Part shown: piece by piece, positions 11,564 through 21,721 of the stretch | Layout of the letters: the number at the start of each line of letters is the position of its first letter | Position numbering within the stretch: position 1 is the first letter of the stretch | Source: Nemertoderma westbladi | Lineage: Eukaryota > Xenacoelomorpha > Nemertodermatida > Nemertodermatidae | Direction of reading: 5' to 3' | Assembly: GCA_032718475.1 (NCBI GenBank) | Contig: JAUCBJ010000103.1 | Location: 1 to 62,340, forward strand | Length of the DNA: 62,340 nt | The notes under the pieces: model-generated | What the model was told of the DNA's origin: nothing | Databases searched by the model: none | Seen by the model: only the letters and a program-made list of their open reading frames with translations | Translations under genes and position numbers: made by a program

Positions 11564-11742
11564 CGTGCTGAATAGAGCTCATCTGCTGATGCACCAGGGT
11601 TAGCTGGGACTGATGATACCGACGACCTTGAGGATCTGTTAACAAGAACAGCTGATCCGTTGTTATGGGTACGGCCGCCTTGTGCAAGCCACTCTTGAGG
11701 ATGGGCGGGCAAAACCTCAATCGAAGGTTGGGATTCGAATAC
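11564..11742 (-). CDS. RhoGAP gene exon: start of the linker, ends in the 36-mer
   Basis: The 179-base exon follows the acceptor AAACTTTTAG and begins in phase 0 with VFESQPSIEVLP. Joined to the previous exon it gives NYTM-VFES, matching the NY..IF end of GRAF-type RhoGAP domains. It is then rich in Ser, Asn and Pro. It ends ADELYSA plus CG at donor GTTAGT (plus strand 11558-11563). The last 12 codons are the founder of the 36-base array unit. If the first donor is skipped the frame stays open through about six repeat units, to 11347. The phase-2 end fits the next exon. Confidence 0.75.
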
Positions 11743-12002
11743 CTAAAAGTTTAACAGTAAAATATGTATAAACAATAAACATTAATGTATAAATAAAATA
11801 AAGCGCAACAATAATATATTGGGAATTAATAATATAATATTTAATTGTAATGCCGCGCCTGTCAGAGCAATTAGCCCAGCACGAACGGCTCACAGGAAAA
11901 AGAAAAGACAAAAAAGGGAGGTATAATAATTATTATTGTATTACGCATCGAAAATTCCCAGAAACGAGGAGGATGGGCAGCGACCTAGACACGAACGACT
12001 TC
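11743..12002. other. intron part without repeats
   Basis: AT-rich intron sequence leading to the acceptor at 11743. No other feature seen. Confidence 0.5.
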
Positions 12003-12462
12003 TAATAACCCAAACAGCTAACCTAATAACCCAAACAGCTAACCTAATAACCCAAACAGCTAACCTAATAACCCAAACAACTAACCTAATAACCCAAACA
12101 GCTAACCTAATAACCCAAACAGCTAACCTAATAACCCAAACAGCTAACCTAATAACCCAAACAGCTAACCTAATAACCCAAACAGCTTAACCTAATAACC
12201 CAAACAGCTAACCTAATAACCCAAACAACTAACCTAATAACCCAAACAGCTAACCTAATAACCCAAACAACTAACCTAATAACCCAAACAGCTAACCTAA
12301 TAACCCAAACAACTAACCTAATAACCCAAACAGCTAACCTAATAACCCAAACAGCTAACTTAATAACCCAAACAGCTAACCTAATAACCCAAACAGCTAA
12401 CCTAACTCACCACTGTAACTGTATTGCCTAACTCACCACTGTAACTGTATTGCCTAACTCAC
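12003..12462 (-). repeat. 21-bp array plus triplicated splice-donor block
   Basis: From 12003 to about 12400, roughly 19 copies of a 21-base unit (plus strand AACCTAATAACCCAAACAGCT) run up to a 26-base unit. The 26-base unit contains ACTCAC, which is GTGAGT on the minus strand. GTGAGT occurs at 12457-12462 (the native donor of exon 12463-12728), 12431-12436 and 12405-12410. The array therefore starts exactly at the exon end and extends into the intron. The 21-mer also reads TAG|GTTAGC on the minus strand. Confidence 0.9.
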
Positions 12463-12728
12463 CATTGTATAATTATCGATCAGCAACTCCACGATAACGT
12501 TTGCGAACTTTATGTCCATGATGGCGGCCATGGTCTCCACCTCGGGTCTCAACAAAGTCGGGCCGAAACAAACAGCGATATTCTGTCGCGTCATGCAGTT
12601 GGTGTCGCTATTGGCCGCCACCTTCTGTAGATGACACATGAGCAGCTTTAGGGAGGTGAAGTTTGTTTGCGGCAGCCGGTAAATCAGTCGATGTATAGCG
12701 ACGACACGATCTTCCCGATTATCCAACT
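12463..12728 (-). CDS. RhoGAP gene exon: C-terminal half of the RhoGAP domain
   Basis: The 266-base exon lies between acceptor TATTTCTCTAG and donor GTGAGT. It encodes KLDNREDRVVAIHRLIYRLP and the core motif NIAVCFGPTLLRPE, including the conserved Asn and the Pro/Arg of RhoGAP domains. IMDIKFANVIVELLIDNY follows, nearly the same as the IMNIKFQNIVVEILIE consensus of GRAF proteins. It starts with two bases that complete a Lys codon and ends in phase 0. The residues needed for GTPase binding appear intact. Confidence 0.92.
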
Positions 12729-13206
12729 CTAGAGAAATAAACCAAACAGTTACAATCCTCGATAAGATGTTTAATAATAGTGAATGGCGGAATTCTATGA
12801 TGTTACGGAAGGCCAAGGCGAGAGGAGCAAGATATATTTTTAATACGAGTTATGATGATTGCAAATCAAATTTAAGCAAAAAAACCTGTTCCAAAATAAG
12901 GAGTTAACAAAAGAAGATAAAATTATCTCCAGCGCAATTTGACTGCAAGTGAAATAAAGTCTTACAATCAGAAAAATTTGAAATATAATGATATGCATCA
13001 CTTTTGGTAAAAAATTGTCTGAAACAGTAACGGTTCAGACTCGACAAACATTACTTTGTTGTTTTACTCCTAAACATCAAGTTTTACAACTTTGAAGGAT
13101 TCAGGTTGTTCATTAGGGAAAAGAAGGTTGTAAGCTAGATTATCAGGAAAAGTTAACCGGCTTAGCATTATTTAGCATGTCTCGGTCAGCTTCAACGAAT
13201 TAGGTA
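12729..13206. other. intron stretch, no gene seen
   Basis: AT-rich intron sequence upstream of the exon at 12463. No coding or repeat structure recognised. Confidence 0.4.
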
Positions 13207-13749
13207 GGGGGGCGTTCATAAAGTATGACACGCAAATTTTTCCGATGTTTGACCCCCCGCCTCCCCCTCTGTCACATTCGACACAATTTGAAATACCCCC
13301 CCCCCCCCCCCCACCCCCACCGCCCCGACAAAAAATATTTTATTGTAATAATACACAATGTTTGTTATGCCAAAATAAATATATAAAAAAAGATATCAAA
13401 ATACAATAAATCCAATCACTATCTACATTTTCCCACGGGCAAGTCAAGTGTTCTCATTCTATATTAATAACAGGTATTACAGTGTTGGAGTCAATGGCTT
13501 CTATGTCCTACTCAATTTATCGATTATACTCAATGTTATATTGAGTTTATTGTTTTCCTTAAAGTTACCCACTCTTCTACACATGTGCGAAAGTCAAAGC
13601 CAAGCTAAAATTAAAGCATAGAATATCGCAATGAACGTCACAAAAGTCGACTCCCCCCCCCCCCCCCCCCCTCTGTCACAAAATGTCAAGCAAGATCTAC
13701 CCCCCCCCCCCCCCCCCCCTCATGCGTGACATAATTTATGAACGCCCCC
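13207..13749. mobile_element. 543-bp MITE, family A, full copy
   Basis: The ends are inverted: GGGGGCGTTCATAAAGTATG at the left and CATAATTTATGAACGCCCCC at the right, each followed inward by a GTCACGC-like block and a poly-C or poly-G tract. There is no ORF. The interior (TATTTTATTGTAATAATACA) is shared with the copy at 60693. The flanks do not give a clean target duplication. Confidence 0.8.
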
Positions 13750-14040
13750 TTATAACTGTATCTATGCAATGTATCTATGCAACCACATTATGTACCAACC
13801 CAATTGTTTACGAGAATTAGTCAAATTTAATGGCGCATCTTTTGCAAAAATCGGCTGTTGCAATTAGATTTCAACTTTTCGATGTGGGTGCCACCTCAAA
13901 ATTTGGTCCCCAGCAGAATTTTTTTTGAAATTTTCGAATTTTACAAGGTCATTTGTGAGTTAGTAATTCTTTATGTTGGGGCTTTTTTTTATTGATTCTG
14001 ATTCGTATGGAGCACTCTACTACTCTATATAAGTATGTAA

Positions 14041-14465
14041 GGGAAGTGGTACGTCATTTTTGGTGCACTAAAATTAGGGCGTGGCACTTCCAATTTTCAA
14101 AATTGCAATATTCGTTAAATACTCCGAAGATTTGATTTCAACGCATTTTTATGGTTTTCCTGGCCTGCTTAATCGATTGAAAGTAATATAGAAGACTCAA
14201 TTCTTAGTGGTACGTCATTATTGGTACACCACAATTACGGCGTGGTACTTTTTCAAAATTTGAATAAGTGCCACTCCCTAATTTTGGTGCACCAAAAATG
14301 CCGAACCACTAAGTCTTCAGGCTTCTATAATACTTTCAATCGATTCAGCGGTCCAGAAAACCTATAAAAACGCGTTGAAATCAAAAGATGGGGGTAATTT
14401 TCCGAATATCGTGTTTTTCAAAATTTGAACTGCCACGCCCACTTCTTAGGTGCACGAAAAGTAGC
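14041..14465. repeat. long imperfect inverted repeat (foldback)
   Basis: Arms of roughly 180-200 bases meet near 14250. Examples are GATTGAAAGTAATATAGAAG against CTTCTATAATACTTTCAATC, and GGTGCACTAAAATTAGGGCG against CCCTAATTTTGGTGCACC. Identity looks about 80%. The transcript would fold into a long hairpin. No ORF. Confidence 0.75.
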
Positions 14466-14992
14466 ATCCAGTTCAATTTTCGGAAATGGAATATAATCAC
14501 ATTCGATTCAGCGTTGTGAAAGACCTACTATCGCTAGCCAACAATGCCACACTATCAGTTTTTAGAATATCAAAAAAATTATATTTTGTCCTGGGACTGC
14601 TTCTATTTTTCATGAAAATTATTATACCCACCTTATGAAATTTAAATTTTTTTGGATGTGAAAATGTTCTTCGATAATTTTTTCACCTACAGCCCCAATT
14701 TCGTAGGATTTTATTGGATGATTACAAAAATACAGCGGGAGGCCGAATCGACCTCCCGCCAGTGCTGCTAATGGTCTAAACACCCCAGTGGTAATAGGGT
14801 TAAACCAAAAAAGTTGCAAACGTCTTCTATTTGATGACTTTATTGTTTTCGCCGACCAAGTAAACTTTGTAAAAATCAGCTGAGCCCCACAGGCCCCTGG
14901 CCCAGCTGGGGAGTGCAGGGGTTGCTGCGAAGGGATCAATACCACCACATTAATTTATTATGCACAATTTATCTAGTAATCAGCTGTTTTAT
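14466..14992. other. intron stretch, no gene seen
   Basis: Non-coding sequence between the foldback and a MITE fragment. An open frame on the minus strand (14622-14948) has no recognisable motif. Confidence 0.35.
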
Positions 14993-15022
14993 GGGGGCGT
15001 TCATAAAGTATGTCACGCACTA

Positions 15023-15055
<33 letters not shown>

Positions 15056-15107
15056 GAGCTTGCTTGACATTTTGTGACAGAGGGGGGGAGGGGGGGTGTC
15101 GACTTCA
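14993..15107. mobile_element. MITE family A, end fragment with a G tract of over 30
   Basis: Starts GGGGGCGTTCATAAAGTATG and then TCACGCAC, followed by a very long G run and TGACATTTTGTGACAGAGG. It is the reverse-complement equivalent of the right end of the copy at 13207-13749. The other end is missing. Confidence 0.7.
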
Positions 15108-15844
15108 GGGGCACCTTGTTACCCCTTGTTCAATTTTCCCCAACAATTTGTTCGCGCACCAACACTATTCACACATAAACGAAATGCTTTCATTCCTCAA
15201 ATTGAATGAAAATATAAAATAATTATGGCTATTGAACTCTCAGTCAGTCTCTCTTTTGAACACGCACGCGAATGAGTGAACATCAGAATATGTGGGTGCA
15301 GCAGCTGCCGGCCGGTGTGATACCGCCTATGCGGTATCAACCGATAGATGCGTGTTATAGTTGCCCCCGCCCGCAGTATTGCGTGTTGCATGTTCACATT
15401 CTTTACACCTACGCTCTGGCCATGCATATAACTTTACTATATAAATATTCAATTATATTACATGTTATCCAGCTTCCTTGAAAACCCATTTATATTGTTA
15501 GAATATTCGATGTATTCTATTCGATTTTATCTCGCTACCTTCAAAATCCATTTAGACATTCATTTCACATTACGGCTACGTGCGCTGTAGGTAAAAAAAC
15601 GGAAATCCGAACGTTAGGAAAAACACAGAGTAACTATTGATGAAATGAGCATGGAGGAAGGAGACCTCATTCCTCCTTGCCCATTTATCCTCCCCATTGC
15701 TTTCGACTACAAACTTGTATAAATAACTCAAGGGTGAATCAAATAATTATTCGATGGTGGCAAATGTTTCTTGCATGCAGCAAAGCATTTAAATAATTGT
15801 TTATTCCGTAGATTTGCGGTCGATTTCAGGCGCTGATCTCTTCA
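15108..15844. other. intron stretch, no gene seen
   Basis: Non-coding. Short open frames on both strands near 15200-15480 show no domain. Confidence 0.35.
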
Positions 15845-16640
15845 CAATGGCTCTACCAGAAATTAGAAAACATGTTCCCCATAAATCCTTCTACAAATGG
15901 GCATTGTCAACTGATAGCGAATGTGCGCAGAAAATTTTTTGAGGATTCCACGGAATACATCCAAAATGAGGCGTTTTACTCCGCCGACGTGGAGAGCATC
16001 AAGCGGAAGGATTATTGGGTTTGGCGATACATTCGCCACAATCGCAAAGCAGTCGATGTTTGCAGCGCCGCCGCGAAGAACATCCAGAAAAACTTCCGTT
16101 GGCGAAAAAAATTCGGTGTTAAAACGCGATGAATCCGTCGAAAGTGAACGAGCTGATATCGAGCAGCTGTTTTGCTTTAGGGAAAGTCGATGATGCTGGC
16201 AACAAGATATTGACCATAAGAAACAGACTCTACCACAAAAAACAAAGCGAAGATGCGAAACATCTGGTCATATTTATCATTGAGAATGAGATTTTGAATG
16301 AAATCGACGATCGCTAGAGATTGACGGTGTTATTTGATATAGACGGCGCAGGGATTAACAGTTTCGATTTCGGGCTGTTCAGTTTTACAGTCAAATGCCA
16401 TAAGAGTTTAAGATCAGTTGGCTTATATTCTTGTAAGCGAAATGCCGTATGCATTCGGCAACAACGTGGGAGTTATTCAAGAATTTGATTGTAGGTAAAC
16501 GCTGTTGCGCAAAGCATCATGTTCGTGCTGAATTGTGCTTATAAAATATGTGGATAAAATACAGCAATGGGCGGCTGAAAAGAAGATTGCGTTGAGCGCC
16601 AACGATAATTAACTCGTTTAACATAGTCCGTGTTGCTATT
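15845..16640 (+). pseudogene. MOSPD2-like CRAL-TRIO processed pseudogene
   Basis: Broken plus-strand frames resemble the N-terminal CRAL-TRIO half of MOSPD2, an endoplasmic-reticulum contact-site protein. In order: LIANVRRKFFEDS and DVESIKRKDYWVWRY (from 15872), then NFRWRKKFGV, then in another frame GKVDDAGNKILTIRNRLYH (16129-16314). After an in-frame TAG at 16315 comes LTVLFDIDGAGINSFD, and after a further shift near 16420 comes AYILVSEMPYAF. At least two frameshifts and one stop make it non-functional. No intron separates blocks that are normally on several exons, so it is probably a processed copy. It lies in the RhoGAP intron, antisense. The assignment is by motif memory only. Confidence 0.6.
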
Positions 16641-17261
16641 TTGTTTTAAGGCCTAAAATATAAATAACCACTGCTTAAATCTTATTGCATACGAAATATT
16701 GCGGGTTTAAGTGTCCGGTGTTCTAATTTAAGAGTCCGTGTTCCTATTTTACGTGACCATGTTCTCTTTTACAGGATTTTAGTTTCAATTTTGCCTAACT
16801 TTTCCGTGATATTTTCTTGAATTTTTGGAACAATTCTATGACTGCAGCGGTGTAATACATTTTTATAGAATATATTATATTTTCCGCATTATCTTATTCA
16901 TGACCGCTTTATTATATTCCTTATAAGTCACATAGATATAATTAGAGATTCTTTTTAATATCAAGATATCGGCAAGCTACCACATCAGGCAAATTACGGA
17001 CATATAGTTTTACATGCTTGTAGGTACATTTTATTCGCTTTTGACACCAGAAAAGACCATCAAACCCCCAAAAACTTTTGTGAAATCTTCAGAATCAGCA
17101 TGCATTATTATCGTTCCTGGGTGACCTTAATAATGGCAGCACTAAAATTTAAAAGTTCGAGCCCTGCATAGCAATACTACTAAAAATATTAAAGTTGTAA
17201 AACAAGAGAGAACACCTAATGCGTAAAGAGTAATTTAATTGCATGGCAAAACTATACACAC
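16641..17261. other. intron stretch, no gene seen
   Basis: AT-rich, no recognisable features before the 21-mer array. Confidence 0.4.
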
Positions 17262-20200
17262 ATCTGTAAGACGACCCACTTGCTCTGTAAGACCACCCAC
17301 TTGCTCTGGACGTCCACCAACTTGCTCTGTAAGACGACCCACTTGCTCTGTACGTCCACCCACTTGATCTGTAAGACCACCCACTTGCTCTGTACGTCCA
17401 CCCACTTGCTCTGTACGTCCACCCACTTGCTCTGTACGACCACCCACTTGATCTGTACGACCACCCACTTGCTCTGTAAGACGACCCACTTGCTCTGTAA
17501 GACGACCCACTTGCTCTGTACGACCACCCACTTGCTCTGTAAGACGACGACCCACTTGCTCTGTAACGACCGACCCACTTGCTCTGTAAGACGACCCACT
17601 TGCTCTGTAAGACGACCCACTTGCTCTGTAAGACGACCCACTTGCTCTGTAAGACGACCCACTTGCTCTGTAAGACGACCCACTTGCTCTGTAAGACCAC
17701 CCACTTGCTCTGTAAGACGACCCACTTGCTCTGTAAGACGACCCACTTGCTCTGTACGACCACCCACTTGCTCTGTAAGACGACCCACTTGCTCTGTAAG
17801 ACGACCCACTTGCTCTGTACGACCACCCACTTGCTCTGTAAGACGACCCACTTGCTCTGTACGACCACCCACTTGCTCTGTAAGACACGACCCACTTGCT
17901 CTGTAAGACGACCCACTTGCTCTGTACGACCACCCACTTGCTCTGTAAGAAGACCCACTTGCTCTGTAAGACGACCCACTTGCTCTGTAAGACGACCCAC
18001 TTGCTCTGTACGACCACCCACTTGCTCTGTAAGACGACCCACTTGCTCTGTAAGACGACCCACTTGCTCTGTAGGACGACCCATTTGCTCTGTAAGACGA
18101 CCCATTTGCTCTGTAAGACCACCCACTTGCTCTGAACGACCACCCACTTGCTCTGAACGACCACCCACTTGCTCTGAACGACCACCCACTTGCTCTGTAA
18201 GACGACCCACTTGCTCTGTAAGACGACCCACTTGCTCTGTAAGACCACCCACTTGCTCTGTAAGACGACCGACCCACTTTCTCTGTAAGAAGACCCACTT
18301 GCTCTGTAAGACCACCCACTTGCTCTGTAAGACGACCCACTTGCTCTGTACGACCACCCACTTGCTCGGTAAGACGACCCACTTGCTCTGTAAGACGACT
18401 CACTTGCTCTGTAAGACGACCCACTTGCTCTGTACGACCACCCACTTGCTCTGTAAGACGACCCACTTGCTCTGTAAGACGACCCACTTGCTCTGTACGA
18501 CCACCCACTTGCTCTGTAAGACGACCCACTTGCTCTGTAAGACGACCCACTTGCTCTGTAAGACGACCCACTTGCTCTGTAAGACGACCCACTTGCTCTG
18601 TAAGACCACCCACTTGCTCTGTAAGACCACCCACTTGCTCTGTAAGACGACCCACTTGCTCTGTACGACCACCCACTTGCTCTGTAAGACGACCCACTTG
18701 CTCTGTAAGACGACCCAGTAGCTCTGTACGACCACCCACTTGCTCTGTAAGACGACCCACTTGCTCTGTACGACCACCCACTTGCTCTGTAAGACACGAC
18801 CCACTTGCTCTGTAAGACGACCCACTTGCTCTGTAAGACGACCGACCCACTTGCTCTGTAAGAAGACCCACTTGCTCTGTAAGACCACCCACTTGCTCTG
18901 TAAGACGACCCACTTGCTCTGTACGACCACCCACTTGCTCTGTAAGACGACCCACTTGCTCTGTAAGACGACCCACTTGCTCTGTACGACCACCCACTTG
19001 CTCTGTAAGACGACCCACTTGTTCTGTAAGACGACCCACTTGCTCTGTAAGACGACCCACTTGCTCTGTAAGACGACCCACTTGCTCTGTAAAACGACCC
19101 ATTTGCTCTGTAAGACCACCCACTTGCTCTGTAAGACGACCCACTTGCTCTGTAAGACGACCCACTTGCTCTGAACGACCACCCACTTGCTCTGTAAGAC
19201 GACCCACTTGCTCTGTAAGACGACCCACTTGCTCTGTACGACCACCCACTTGCTCTGTAAGACGACCGACCCACTTGCTCTGTAAGAAGACCCACTTGCT
19301 CTGTAAGACCACCCACTTGCTCTGTAAGACGACCCACTTGCTCTGTAAGACCACCCACTTGCTCTGTACGACCATCCACTTGCTCTGTAAGACGTCCCAC
19401 TCGCTCTGTAAGCGAACGACCCACTTGTTGAGTAAGACCACCCACTTGCTCTGTAAGACGACATACTTGCTCTGTAAGACCACCCACTTGCTCTGTACGT
19501 CCACCCACTTGCTCTGTACGTCCACCCACTTGCTCTGTACGACCACCCACTTGCTCTGTAAGACCACCCACTTGCTCTGAAGACCACCCACTTGCTCTGT
19601 AAGACGAGCCACTTGTTCTGTAAGACCAACCACTTGCTCTGTAAGACGACCCACTTGCTATGTAAGACCACCCACATGCTCTGTAAGACCACGCACTTGC
19701 TCTGTACGACGACCGACTTGCTCTGTAAGACGACAGACTCGCTCTGTAAGACCAACCACTTGCTCTGTACGTCCACCCACTTGCTCTGTACATCCACCCA
19801 CTTGCTCTGTAAGACCACCAACTTGCTCTAAAGACCACCCTCTTGCTCTGTAAGACGACCCACTTGTTCTGTAAGACCACCCACTTGCTCTGTAAGACGA
19901 CCCACTTGCTCTGTAAGACCACCCACTTGCTATGTAAGACCACCCACTTGCTCTGTAAGACCACCCACTGGCTCTGTACGACCACCCACTTGCTCTGTAA
20001 GACGTCCCACTTGCTCTGTAAGACGACCCACTTGTTCAGTAAGACCACCCACTTACTCTGTAAGACGACCGACTTGCTCAGTAAGACCACCCACTTGCTC
20101 TGTACGTCCACCCCCTTGCTCTGTACGTCCACCCACTTGCTCTGTACGTCCACCCACTTGCTCTGTAAGACCACCCACTTGCTCTGAAGACCACCCACTG

Positions 20201-20321
20201 TAAGACGTCCCACTCGCTCTGTAAGACGACCCACTTGCTCAGTAAGACCACCCACTTACTCTGTAAGACGTCCCACTCGCTCTGTAAGCGAACGACCCAC
20301 TTGCTCAGTAAGACCACTTAC
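17262..20321 (-). repeat. 21-bp tandem array, about 145 units, starting inside a splice donor
   Basis: The plus-strand unit is CCACTTGCTCTGTAAGACGAC with GACGAC/GACCAC/ACGTCC variants. On the minus strand it reads AGAGCAA|GTGGGTCGTCTTAC. At the right edge the array merges with the donor of exon 20322-20465, GCAGCAA|GTAAGTGGTCTTAC, so the unit is a copy of the exon end plus the first intron bases. Successive donor-like GTRRGT positions are 21 bases apart (20316, 20295). Frames on both strands are open for up to about 1000 codons only because 21 is divisible by three. Confidence 0.95.
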
Positions 20322-20465
20322 TTGCTGCATCGGAGAATGCGTCGTGTAGATGGTATGTAAATATTGGCTCCGGTAGGTTGCGGAGGTAATACTTCAAGGA
20401 ACTCGTTAACGTATTCGGCTCCAATTCCCTGTCATCCCAGTTAACTGAATCCGCTTTCTTTGAGT
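20322..20465 (-). CDS. RhoGAP gene exon: middle of the RhoGAP domain
   Basis: The 144-base exon lies between acceptor TTGTTTATAG and donor GTAAGT (plus strand 20316-20321). It encodes SVNWDDRELEPNTLTSSLK followed by YYLRNLPEPIFTYHLHDAF. LKYYLRNLPEP is the RhoGAP signature, with the conserved Lys and the Pro-Glu-Pro loop. Two leading bases complete an Asp codon with the previous exon; one trailing base joins the next exon. It is easily missed because it is short and next to the satellite. Confidence 0.9.
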
Positions 20466-20699
20466 CTATAAACAAAATATGGGTAACTCGGCGATTAATA
20501 TATCGTCTCGGCCAATAACAATGACAAGTGAATAGTGAAGGGGACGGAGCAGGTTACAGTGACATATTATTCTACCCAAAACAATAAACTGGAGTCAATA
20601 ATATAATGGGTTAGTTTAATTTATGCTAGCAATCAGCTGTTTTATTAATATTGTTATACTGAGTTCTGTACCGTAAAAAAAATTATCGTTCATTCTTGC
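20466..20699. other. intron stretch, no gene seen
   Basis: AT-rich intron sequence between the exon and a LINE remnant. Nothing recognised. Confidence 0.4.
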
Positions 20700-21621
20700 A
20701 CCATTCTTGTTCATAATTGTGGTTGACTATGTTCTATGCATGTCCTTAGATCATCATAATGATGATGGCGATGGGGTGATGATAACTCCACCTACTGGCT
20801 CCAGGAGTCGAGGAAATCCTGCCAAGTACCTAACTGATCTAGACTTTGCTGATGACTTAGGAGTACTCTCAGAATCATTAGAGGGAGCCCAACGGCTCCT
20901 CAGCTCATTAGAGCTGCTTCTAGAGGTTGGTCTTTTTATTAACTCCAGAAAGACCAAAATTTTGACAGTTAACTTTGATAGTACTCAGCAAGTCTCTGAT
21001 CGGATGAGCATAAGCTCAAAGGATGGTATGCTTGAGCATGTGGACGACTTCTGTTACCTGGGATCATGGATCCGGAAGTCAGGTGAGGACCTTTGAATAC
21101 GTAAGGGAAAGGCATGGGTGGCCTTGAATAGGCTTTCCAGGATTTGGAAGTCACCGAGAATTAATCGGAAACTTAAGGTCTGATTACTTAGAGCAGCAGT
21201 TGTTCCAGTACTCCTCCATGGGAGTCCATGCTGGGCTCTAACTGCTGAGGACACCAAATCTCTGGTTGGCACATTCACAAGAATGCTACGCCGGGTTCAT
21301 TGTGTCAAGTACAATGCACACATCTCCAACCAGACACTATATAACATTGGAGGTGTCTCACTGGTTCCCCCAAGCTTGACACTAGAACAAAATCGCCTCC
21401 GCTTTGCAGGACATTGCTTTCGTTGTGAGGACCAGCCAGTGCATAATCTTGTACTTTGGCAGCCTCATGGAGAGAATAAGCATGGTGGACAGCCCATGAC
21501 TTTCTTGAGACGCATCTTAAAGGGCACTGGCCTTGAAGATGCGGATGATCTAGCAAATGTCATGGGTGACAGGGAGTTGTGGCGGCGCAATTTTGTCGAC
21601 AAGCCGGCACAGCATTCTTAA
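20700..21621 (+). mobile_element. non-LTR retrotransposon 3' fragment, family B, decayed
   Basis: Frames joined by two in-frame stops (TGA near 21094 and near 21181) encode the C-terminal part of a LINE RT: LTDLDFADDLGVLSES (FADD catalytic box), VDDFCYLGSWI, then RMLRRVHCVKYNAHISN and NRLRFAGHCFRCEDQP. The RT start and endonuclease are absent. A related copy lies at 58137. It is followed by an A-rich stretch and MITE B. It lies antisense in the 2.3-kb RhoGAP intron. Confidence 0.75.
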
Positions 21622-21721
21622 AAATGCAGCTGCAATGCAGCATGCCGATCCTAGTAGTAAAAAAAAGTTACATTTAAAAAAAGTAAAAATTAATTAAAAA
21701 AAAAATTAAAAAAAACACTTA

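Noticed and set aside
11936-12190. Plus-strand ORF with LITQTAN repeats
   Set aside because: It is the 21-mer array opposite the RhoGAP intron. The repeat length divisible by three keeps the frame open.
12003-12400. Telomere-like repeat (CCTAAC resemblance)
   Set aside because: The unit is a 21-mer with AACCTAATAACCCAAACAGCT, not an array of CCCTAA, and it aligns with the splice-donor block beside it.
17149-20317. Very long open frames (up to about 1000 codons) on both strands across the 21-mer array
   Set aside because: The unit is 21 bases, so any stop-free frame stays open. Several frames on both strands are open at once and encode only heptapeptide repeats. They are artefacts, apart from possible short readthrough from the adjacent exon.
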